Origin: Planctomycetota bacterium
GTDB lineage: Bacteria > Planctomycetota > Planctomycetia > Planctomycetales > Planctomycetaceae
NCBI GenBank assembly: GCA_027623235.1
Contig: JAQBVJ010000072.1
Span: 1 to 36,565 of the forward strand
Reading direction: 5' to 3'
Length of the DNA stretch: 36,565 bases
Shown piece after piece: positions 7,291 to 14,743 of this stretch (the first letter of the stretch is position 1; each line of letters opens with the position of its first letter). The notes beneath the pieces are model-generated. The model saw only the letters and a program-made list of their open reading frames with translations. It searched no databases and was not told the origin of the DNA. A program made the translations under genes and the position numbers.

Positions 7291-8283
7291 CTAGTCGTCC
7301 GAATCGGACGTCTTCGCCAACGGATAAACGTGCTTCAGAGCGGCGGTCAGGTCGAGGCGCTGGTAGCTGCGACCCGATGGCGGGTCTTCCACTTTGACTC
7401 CGGTCTTCTGCATGATCGCCAGGCTGGCCTCGGCGAGGTTTGCGCCGTCCTGTTTCCAGTCGTAGCCGGATTTTGTGATCGCCTCTCGCAGCACCATGGC
7501 CGCTCCGCACGCGACCGCGTTTGACGAAGACGTCGCGGCTGCCGGGACCACCAGATCCACTTTGGCATGGCGGTCCAGGTAGACCTTGTCAGACCCTTGA
7601 CGGACGGCTCCGACGGCGAAGCAGTTGGGCTGACAGGCCGGCCAGGAGATTCCTTTGCTGAAATTGTGATTCCCGGCGGGAGCGCTGACCCAGATTCCAA
7701 GCGCGCGAAGTTTCTTCAGCTGTTCGTCGATCTTAGTGGCCACGGGCTCCGCATGTTCTTTGTCGTCCACGGGAGCCAGGTTGACCGTCGTGATCCGATA
7801 CTGCTTGTGGTGATCGACGATCCACTGCAGTCCGGCGGCCAGAGATTCCGCGTCGCCGACTTTGCAGTGACAGCACTCGAGTCCGCGGATCACCGCGAGC
7901 TGGTTGTTGTAGGCGACTCCCCACTTGCCCTGGTAATTCAGCGACGAGGGAATGCCGATTGTCGATCCGTGGTAGCCTCGCCCTTCGTGGCTGGGGTCGT
8001 CGTCGCCGTCGACACTGTCGTACGCGACGAGGACTTTCGGTCGGTCGCCCACTTTCGCAGTCCATTCCGGCATCGACAGTTTGCAGCCGTCATCGACAAG
8101 CGCCAGCGTCTGACCTTCGCCAAACGTCAGGCGGTCCTTGTACAGATTCCAGGCGGTGATGATCCCTGCCTGCTTGAAGCCGACGGGTTGAACCGGCTCG
8201 CCCGCCCAACCTGGTTCCGAGGACGACAGCACGAGCATCCAGGCGATCGCCAGAAAGATGTTTGAGGAAAAAGCTTTCCACAT
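7291..8283 (-). CDS. Secreted subtilase-like (S8 family) protein with atypical motifs
   Basis: A 330-residue protein with an N-terminal signal peptide (about 1-28, ending GWAG). The subtilisin triad can be placed: Asp64 in LALVDDGC, His105 in GYHGSTIG, the oxyanion Asn205 in SAPAGN, and Ser254 in TSSSNAVACG. Each motif departs from the family consensus: DDG instead of D-T/S-G, HGST instead of HGTH, and no proline after the serine motif. It may therefore be a divergent protease or a binding-only relative. The first ATG of the open frame (8319) is rejected in favour of ATG at 8283, which follows a strong AGGAGG and begins the signal peptide. A cysteine-rich ECCHC stretch lies near 136-140. It sits 48 bp after matB in the same direction. 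Confidence 0.75.
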   Translation of the reverse strand: MWKAFSSNIFLAIAWMLVLSSSEPGWAGEPVQPVGFKQAGIITAWNLYKDRLTFGEGQTLALVDDGCKLSMPEWTAKVGDRPKVLVAYDSVDGDDDPSHEGRGYHGSTIGIPSSLNYQGKWGVAYNNQLAVIRGLECCHCKVGDAESLAAGLQWIVDHHKQYRITTVNLAPVDDKEHAEPVATKIDEQLKKLRALGIWVSAPAGNHNFSKGISWPACQPNCFAVGAVRQGSDKVYLDRHAKVDLVVPAAATSSSNAVACGAAMVLREAITKSGYDWKQDGANLAEASLAIMQKTGVKVEDPPSGRSYQRLDLTAALKHVYPLAKTSDSDD

Positions 8284-8331
8284 TTGAGAGGCCTCCTGAG
8301 GCAGAATTCTGCGGATCATCGGATGGTGAAT

Positions 8332-9819
8332 TCAAAACAGTTCGCGAACGTCGGGCTTGGTGATTTTCCCCATCGCGTTGTGAGGCAGACTGTCGACGAC
8401 AAGCAGTCTTCGCGGAATCCGGTACGCGGACAAACGATCGCGGCACCACTCACGAAGCGACTGCAGATCGAGCTCCTCGCCGGGCTCCAGAACTGTCGCA
8501 GCGCAAACGGCCTCGCCCCAGGTGTCGTCCTCAACCCCGACCACTGCGCATTCCCGGATGGCCGGGTGCTGCAGCAGTGCCGCTTCGATTTCCAGAGCGG
8601 ACAGCTTGTAGCCACCACTCTTAATGATGTCGACGGACTGACGCCCCATGATCCGGTAATACCCGTTCTCAATCACCGCGACGTCACCCGTTCGGAACCA
8701 GCCATCGTCAAACGATTCGGCGGTGACTTCGGGCCGGTTCCAGTACCCGCGAAAAACAACGGGGCCTCGGACCTGGATTTCTCCGGGATCGCCCTCGGCC
8801 GTGATCAGCTCGCCCTCTTCCGACTTCAGTTGAACTTCGACAGACGGCAACGGTTGTCCGACCGCCCCGGGTCGTCGCTCGCCATCGTACGGGTTGGAGA
8901 GAGCCATCCCGATTTCGGTCATGCCGTACCGCTCAAGAAGTTTCTGTCCGGTGAGAGCGGTCCACTTTTCATGAACACTGGCCGGGAGCGCGGCCGATCC
9001 GGAGATCATCAGCCGCAACCTGCCGAAGGCCGTTGCGATAGGAGCTCGATCTTCCTCAGAGAGCGATTCCAGAGTCTGAATCAGCTTCACATAAATCGTC
9101 GGCACCGCCATGAACACGGAGTAGGCTCCGGCGGCGACTCGATCCAGGATCGCTGTCATTTCGAAATGCGGAAACGGCTCGATCGTCGCCCCGATCCACA
9201 ACGCACAGGATTGAATATTGATGATGCCGTGAATGTGGTGCAGCGGCAGAAACAGCGGGATCGTGTCGTCGGGTTGCCATCGCCAGGCCTCGACGAGAGA
9301 TTCGATCTGAGCCTGAATGCTGGCATGAGTCGTCACGACGCCCTTCGGCGTACTCGTTGTGCCACTTGTGTAGAGAATCATCGCTCGACGTTGAGGCCCG
9401 ACTGACGGAAGCGGCCGCTCCTCGCCGGGCCCGATCTCTTCCACAATCAAACGCCGCAGATTCAGCCGGCTGCAAAGCGGCTCGACTTTCGAAGCGAGCT
9501 CGCGCGTCGTGACGACGCAGCGGCTTTGCGAATCGGTCAGCGTGTACTCCAGCTCCGGTTCCGTCGCGGAGAGCGACAGCGGAACCGCGACTCCGCCTGC
9601 CCTCCAGACCGCCCACTGAACGCTGACGTAATCGAATCCGGCCGGGATCAGACACGCGACTCGCGATTCACTCAGATCGGCATCGGCCTCCAGCAGCACG
9701 CCGGCAAGTGTCGCCGAACGGTCGAGCAATTCCTGGTAGGAGTGCTCACCATCGGCCGTCCGCAGTGCGACGGCGTCTCTATGCGAGCGGGCGCGGGCGA
9801 TCAGTTGAGGCTCTTCCAT
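8332..9819 (-). CDS. matB: Malonyl-CoA synthetase (MatB-like acyl-CoA synthetase)
   Basis: A 495-residue cytoplasmic AMP-forming CoA ligase of the ANL family. Motifs in order: P-loop TSGTTSTPKG (usual consensus TSGTTGxPKG), PLHHIHG, LERYGMTE, GWFRTGD, the hinge/A8 region DIIKSGGYKLSALEIE, and the C-terminal catalytic lysine in NAMGKI. The run SGSAALP ... W..LTG ... LERYGMTE resembles MatB and its mitochondrial relative ACSF3, which convert malonate, CoA and ATP to malonyl-CoA. Specificity is supported independently by the malonate carrier genes immediately upstream. ATG at 9819 is chosen because it has AGGA upstream and starts at the usual family position; the 25 upstream in-frame residues are probably not translated. 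It starts 28 bp after madM, so it is almost certainly in one transcript with it. Confidence 0.88.
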   Translation of the reverse strand: MEEPQLIARARSHRDAVALRTADGEHSYQELLDRSATLAGVLLEADADLSESRVACLIPAGFDYVSVQWAVWRAGGVAVPLSLSATEPELEYTLTDSQSRCVVTTRELASKVEPLCSRLNLRRLIVEEIGPGEERPLPSVGPQRRAMILYTSGTTSTPKGVVTTHASIQAQIESLVEAWRWQPDDTIPLFLPLHHIHGIINIQSCALWIGATIEPFPHFEMTAILDRVAAGAYSVFMAVPTIYVKLIQTLESLSEEDRAPIATAFGRLRLMISGSAALPASVHEKWTALTGQKLLERYGMTEIGMALSNPYDGERRPGAVGQPLPSVEVQLKSEEGELITAEGDPGEIQVRGPVVFRGYWNRPEVTAESFDDGWFRTGDVAVIENGYYRIMGRQSVDIIKSGGYKLSALEIEAALLQHPAIRECAVVGVEDDTWGEAVCAATVLEPGEELDLQSLREWCRDRLSAYRIPRRLLVVDSLPHNAMGKITKPDVRELF

Positions 9820-9847
9820 TGGCGATTCCTGTTCGCAGTCCGCTGCG

Positions 9848-10618
9848 TCACGACACGATGGCTCGAATGACGAAGTACACGGCCGAGGGGCCAAGCAGAC
9901 AACCGAGCCCGGTGTAAAACGTCGCGGTCATCGCGCCGTAAGGCACGAGCTTTGGATCCGTCGCCGCCAGACCCGCCGCGACGCCACTGGTGGTTCCCAT
10001 CAGCCCGCCGAATATCAGCGCGGATCGCGGATTGTCGAGGCCGATGTACTTCGCAATGAACGGGGTCAGAATCATCACAAGGATCGACTTGACCAGGCCG
10101 GCCGCGACACTCAGTGCTCTGACTTCATCCGTCGCTCCGAGCGCCGTACCCGTCACGGGGCCGACGATGTACGTGGCCGCTCCGCCGCCGATCGTGGTCA
10201 TGCTGACCGCATCGGTATAGCCGAATGCGTACGCGACGCAGGCTCCGACGAAGAACGACGAGAGCACTCCCGCCAGCAGTGAGACGATTCCGGTGAGGCC
10301 CGTGCTGCGGAACTCGTCCATCCTCACACCGAAGGCCGTCGCGACGATCGCCAGGTCGCGCAGCATCGCGCCGCCCATCAGACCGATTCCGGAGAGGACG
10401 CTCACATCGGCAATTCCCTGCCTGCCACCCGTCGTGGCACCGCCGACATACGCCAGAATCAGCCCGATCAGAATGGCAATGGCCGAGCCGTGGATGCGTC
10501 CTTTCGTCAGTCGCTCGGACAGGAAGTACGAAACCCACACCGTGACGCCGATCACGGCAAACGCGGTCACCAGAGAGTACTTCGTCAGCACTCCTTCCAT
10601 CAGTTCGAGAAGTTCCAT
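9848..10618 (-). CDS. madM: Malonate transporter subunit MadM
   Basis: A 256-residue integral membrane protein, the usual length for MadM, with about eight hydrophobic helices and glycine-rich inter-helix motifs (IGLMGGAMLRD, TTIGGGAATYIVGPVTG, GGLMGTTSGVAAGLAATDP). MadM pairs with MadL as the two-subunit malonate:Na+ symporter first described in Malonomonas rubra. The start ATG at 10618 shares one base with the madL stop (TGATG), so the two subunits are translationally coupled, as expected for a stoichiometric complex. matB follows 28 bp later. Confidence 0.9.
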   Translation of the reverse strand: MELLELMEGVLTKYSLVTAFAVIGVTVWVSYFLSERLTKGRIHGSAIAILIGLILAYVGGATTGGRQGIADVSVLSGIGLMGGAMLRDLAIVATAFGVRMDEFRSTGLTGIVSLLAGVLSSFFVGACVAYAFGYTDAVSMTTIGGGAATYIVGPVTGTALGATDEVRALSVAAGLVKSILVMILTPFIAKYIGLDNPRSALIFGGLMGTTSGVAAGLAATDPKLVPYGAMTATFYTGLGCLLGPSAVYFVIRAIVS

Positions 10619-11019
10619 CAGGACTCCTTACCCGGAAGAGAGCTCGACGAATCTTCGGTCGAATCGGAATCTCCGATCTGACTGATCACTGGCACCAGAG
10701 CGAAGCCAATCCCGACGGCCAGAATTCCTGCCAGAATCGCCATTGGTCCGCCTCTGAGCGCTGCGACGACGTTCTGACTGGCTGCCATCGCGACCACGAT
10801 GGGGATGTAAATGGAACTCCAGAAAGCAACGCCGCGTTCGGTGGGCGGCTGCATTTTTCCGGACTTCTGAAGTCGGTCGCAGGCCAGAATCAGGAGCAGC
10901 ATGGCGATCCCGACACCGCCGACGTTTGCATCGACGCCGACGGCCAGGCCGAGCAGCTTGCCGACGATCATGCCGATCAGCAGACAAATGCAAAGCAGTG
11001 CAGTCCCGTAAATCGCCAT
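10618..11019 (-). CDS. madL: Malonate transporter subunit MadL
   Basis: A 133-residue membrane protein with about four hydrophobic helices. The N-terminal block IYGTALLCICLLIG and the central GVDANVGGVGIAMLLLI are characteristic of MadL. It forms the malonate symporter with MadM. Its ATG (11019) overlaps the stop of the preceding giant gene by one base (TAATG), and its own stop overlaps madM's start by one base. These overlaps place a large secreted propeller protein and the malonate carrier in the same translationally linked unit. Confidence 0.9.
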   Translation of the reverse strand: MAIYGTALLCICLLIGMIVGKLLGLAVGVDANVGGVGIAMLLLILACDRLQKSGKMQPPTERGVAFWSSIYIPIVVAMAASQNVVAALRGGPMAILAGILAVGIGFALVPVISQIGDSDSTEDSSSSLPGKES

Positions 11020-14000
11020 TAGTTGATCTCGAAGACAGCAGCACGTTTCAGTCCGTCGCGGATGAGCTCAACACCGCTGATTAAAGTCCGTCCTTTGCGA
11101 GCCGTCAGCGTCAGGCTCAGCGTGCCGTCGATCTCGACACTTTGGAATTCGCGAACGAGTCCGCGGAGAGAGCCGCCAGATTCCTTCGCGATGTCCAGGT
11201 TCGGCTCAACGACTTTGCCCTGCAGAGACACTGACTGAACCCGCTCACCAGACGCGGCCTCACCCGTTTCCGCAAAGTAAAGCCGAACTGTGTAAGACCC
11301 GGGCTTAACGTGACTCAGTGTGAACTCTGCGAGGCCTTCGGCGGACGAGGCGACGATCCATGGCCAGCCGCGGCCGGCTTCGACGAACACACTGTGACGG
11401 TAGCCGTACGACGTTGACTCCGGGGCGGTGGTGACATCGATCGTCGGAGACGGACCGCCCGTGGACGGGTAGTCGAGCCACAAGGTTCCGTCGCGGGTCG
11501 TGCGGTCGCCGGGAGCTCCGAAGTTAATGCCGATCCGTTGAATCGTCGCCGGCTGACCCTCGCCCCACGACGACCACTGCTCATGACGTTCCGGCATCGG
11601 CACGAGGGAAAGAGCGACCGGCAGCGGGTAACTGCAGGTGCAGCCCTCGTAGTAGTACGGCACATTCAGCACGCCGTTGGCCGGAATGATGCTGTTGGTG
11701 CAGCCGCTGCGAGGGCCGCTGATGAAGACCGTGCCGCTCTCCAGCGTCTTGTCGTAGAACGCGGCCGTGCCGCTGCGCATGGTGAAGAAGTTTCCGTAGT
11801 CGACTCCGCCATCGCAGCCGTATGTTTTCGGAAATGCCCGCGGTTCTTCCAGTCCGGTCAGCGGATTGATTCGGAGACCGGGGCGAGGCGGGGCAGGACT
11901 CCAGTCGTTTGTCTGGTACGGCGGGCGGTACTGCGAGGGCTCTCGCTTTTCCCGATCCGGCGAAGCCTGAGCCGCGCGGACACTCGTCGCTTCATCGGCA
12001 CCAAACACCCGCCCGGTATAAACGTCCGACAGGACGGCATCGTTGAGCGGATAGTCCTTCCCCTTCAGTCCTTTGATCATCGGAACATGCCAGTCCTTCG
12101 AGAAGGACGCCATGACGCCGTCGATAAACTGCGGCTGCGGCGACCGCTTGAAATGGCCGAGCGTGTCATCAAACCACAAAACACCCAGCGGGAATCGAAC
12201 TCGCAGATCTCGATTCTCCTGCCATCCGCCGCCGTAGTTGGTCGAGCCGGGCAGCGCGCCGGTTCGGCTGACGACCGTCCTGCCATTCTGAATCTGAAGC
12301 TGCTGTCCCGATTCGTTTTCCTCGTCAACTTTCAACTGCAGTCGCTCCTGCTGCTTCCGAGTCAGCGGCAACGAGGCGGTGCCACCGTACGGCCGCAGCG
12401 TCTCCAGAATCTGCGTGAGAACACCGTCCGTTGCGGAGTCCTTTTCTCCGGCAAATGCCGCGGCGAATCGCTCCTCATCCTCCGTCGAAATGACGTCCGC
12501 GAAGTACGGTGGCAATCCGCCCGCGTTGAGTTCCTCGTGAAGAATCGCGATCCGAGTACCGTACAGCCCGTCCGAGTTGAGCTCCGCTCGAAGCCGCGTG
12601 ACAAGCTCGCCGTCTGACTCAACGGCGACGATTCTCCGCTGTTGTTTTTCGGCGAGCGTTCGCACGATCGCGCCGTCTTTCAGCCCGACGACGAGAGCAT
12701 ATCCTCGATGAGGATCCGCCAGGTTTGCCTCTTCGGATTTCGCTTCGCGCTGCCCGATGATCTGCGGCGAGCCGGTCACTCGACTGGCCTCATCGAAGCA
12801 GTAGAGACTTCCCTCGCGGGTGGTGACGAACAGCCGGCCGTCGGCTGTCAGCATCGAGTGGACCTTGCCCTCAACGCCGGAGAAGCCGTCGTCGAACTTG
12901 AGCTCCCGGTCGGCCGCCGTGATGACTCGGCTGATGCCGGTGTCGCCGTGGCCTTTGTGAACCTTGTCTTCGTGAAGCTGCTGGTTGACGACGTCGTCGA
13001 ACTTGACCCGCCCGCGCCGGATGTCAAGCGACGTTTTCGGGTCGAGTGCCGCGAACCAGCCGCCCGGAAAGCGGCCCGGAGTCGGAAGCTCAAACTCAAG
13101 CAGCTTGCCGGTTCGCCGATCCAGCGTCGCCGGGTAAGCCGTCGAGCATGGCACGGTCAACTCGTCGCCGTTCACGACGAGGTAGCCCTGCGGCGCGAGC
13201 CCGCCGATCGCCTCTGTCCCGTGCGGATGTTTTCCAAAACGGTGACCCAGTCGATCGTTCAGCCAGACGACCTTTCCAGTTTCCGCGTCGAGGCAGTAAA
13301 CAAAGACGCCTTCCATCGGCCAGACTCCGGCCGCGAAGTAGACACGATCATCCGCGACGACCGGGCCGCCTCGAACCGGCCAGACAGAAATCATCCGCTT
13401 GTTGCCGAGCAGTTTTCGGCGACTCGGCACGGCGTGGAACTTTCGGATGAGCTCACCCGATTCGAGTTTCACACAGTAAAGGCATCCGTCGTCCGATCCG
13501 AAAAACACGCGGTCTTTCCAGACTGCCGGAGCAAACCGGACCGGGCCGTCGGTGAAAAACCGCCAGCGTTCCGTTCCGGTGAGCTCGTCAAAAGCCGTGA
13601 CGGAATCGTCTCTCGATGAACCGACGATGACGAGCCCTCCCGACACGACGGGTTCGTAGCCGGCGTCAAACTGGAGCCGCTCACTGTGGTAAGCCGGCTG
13701 GAGCGGCGGCAGATGCCTCACCCACCGCAGCGACAGATCCGCCGCCAGCTTGCCGGGAGACACAGCCGTTCGGCCGGAGTCGCGACGCCACATCGGCCAG
13801 TCGCTCGCAGCCGATTTCGAATCTCCTGACGACGGATGTTGTTTCGGACGTGCCTTGCCCGAAATCTTCTGCAGCGTTGCCAGCAGCTTCCCCGGATCAT
13901 CCGACGAGAGCGACGTCGGACGATGCTTCAGCAATTCGAGAGTTTCTGAGAGCTCTCCTTTCGTGCCGTTGAGGTGAAGTCCCTTGCCGGTCGCGAAAAC

Positions 14001-14687
14001 CCGTTTGACGGGCTCGTCGCCGTCCTTCAGCCAGCTCGGCCAGATGCGGATGACGTCTGCTTCGGCTTTTGCAAATTCTTCGATCGTCTCGACCGAAGGG
14101 ATGAGAGCCAGCTGTTTCGCTTCCGAAAGCAGCTTTCGAAACCGCTTTGCCTGAGCGACGCTTCGGACGCCGACGATCGTCCGCTGCGGATCGCCGTATT
14201 TGCGGATCACGCTGACGACGTGCCGATCGTACTCGTCGCCCTGCTCTTTCAGGTCGAGCAGAAGATCGATCCTGCCCCGACACGCCCGCGCCGACTCGAT
14301 CAACGACGGAATCCGTTCGCTTTTGTACTTCACGTCGAACCACGAACCGGCGTCGAGTTTCTGAAGCTCCGCCAGCGTGAGCTCCGCTGCGGGACCTTTG
14401 CCATTCGTCGTCCGGTCGAGTGTCGTGTCATGCAGGATGAACAGTTCTCCGTCGCGGCTCGTTCGCACGTCGACCTCGACAGCCGTCGCTCCGACTTCGA
14501 TCGCCCGCCGAATTGCGGACAGCGTGCATTCCGGCCGCTCGGAGCTGGCACCGCGGTGAGCGATGATCTGCGTGACTCCGGCCGCTGCTTCTGCGAGCGC
14601 GGGCTCTGCTGAGCGGACCTCGAATCCGGTGACGCAGAGAGTCAGTAAAACCAGAAGCGTCGTAACTACTTTTCCGGTGTCGATCAC
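11019..14687 (-). CDS. Secreted GDPD-propeller protein with degenerate methyltransferase-like and malectin-like domains
   Basis: A 1222-residue exported protein. After a signal peptide (about 1-27) comes a glycerophosphodiester phosphodiesterase domain (about 38-285) with its catalytic set visible: HRG (His44, Arg45), Glu53, Glu71 and Asp73 in VEVDV, and His86 in LHD. Propeller blades follow (about 295-635), then a methyltransferase-like segment (about 645-790) whose SAM loop is degenerate (VVGLKDG at 666-672), although Glu690 is kept. The second propeller half is heavily shortened compared with the paralogue at 3297-7046. The C-terminus has the cysteine motif SGCTNS...IPANGVLN...GCTC and a malectin-like domain (INFGAPGD, YTVRLYFAE). 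It follows the candidate selenoprotein gene by 56 bp and overlaps madL. The GDPD would release glycerol phosphate or a related alcohol; the true substrate is unknown. Confidence 0.83.
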   Translation of the reverse strand: MIDTGKVVTTLLVLLTLCVTGFEVRSAEPALAEAAAGVTQIIAHRGASSERPECTLSAIRRAIEVGATAVEVDVRTSRDGELFILHDTTLDRTTNGKGPAAELTLAELQKLDAGSWFDVKYKSERIPSLIESARACRGRIDLLLDLKEQGDEYDRHVVSVIRKYGDPQRTIVGVRSVAQAKRFRKLLSEAKQLALIPSVETIEEFAKAEADVIRIWPSWLKDGDEPVKRVFATGKGLHLNGTKGELSETLELLKHRPTSLSSDDPGKLLATLQKISGKARPKQHPSSGDSKSAASDWPMWRRDSGRTAVSPGKLAADLSLRWVRHLPPLQPAYHSERLQFDAGYEPVVSGGLVIVGSSRDDSVTAFDELTGTERWRFFTDGPVRFAPAVWKDRVFFGSDDGCLYCVKLESGELIRKFHAVPSRRKLLGNKRMISVWPVRGGPVVADDRVYFAAGVWPMEGVFVYCLDAETGKVVWLNDRLGHRFGKHPHGTEAIGGLAPQGYLVVNGDELTVPCSTAYPATLDRRTGKLLEFELPTPGRFPGGWFAALDPKTSLDIRRGRVKFDDVVNQQLHEDKVHKGHGDTGISRVITAADRELKFDDGFSGVEGKVHSMLTADGRLFVTTREGSLYCFDEASRVTGSPQIIGQREAKSEEANLADPHRGYALVVGLKDGAIVRTLAEKQQRRIVAVESDGELVTRLRAELNSDGLYGTRIAILHEELNAGGLPPYFADVISTEDEERFAAAFAGEKDSATDGVLTQILETLRPYGGTASLPLTRKQQERLQLKVDEENESGQQLQIQNGRTVVSRTGALPGSTNYGGGWQENRDLRVRFPLGVLWFDDTLGHFKRSPQPQFIDGVMASFSKDWHVPMIKGLKGKDYPLNDAVLSDVYTGRVFGADEATSVRAAQASPDREKREPSQYRPPYQTNDWSPAPPRPGLRINPLTGLEEPRAFPKTYGCDGGVDYGNFFTMRSGTAAFYDKTLESGTVFISGPRSGCTNSIIPANGVLNVPYYYEGCTCSYPLPVALSLVPMPERHEQWSSWGEGQPATIQRIGINFGAPGDRTTRDGTLWLDYPSTGGPSPTIDVTTAPESTSYGYRHSVFVEAGRGWPWIVASSAEGLAEFTLSHVKPGSYTVRLYFAETGEAASGERVQSVSLQGKVVEPNLDIAKESGGSLRGLVREFQSVEIDGTLSLTLTARKGRTLISGVELIRDGLKRAAVFEIN

Positions 14688-14743
14688 GTGCCGTTCCTTT
14701 ACTCAGGCTGTTCTTCAGGACGATCTGCAGAATTGACGAACGC

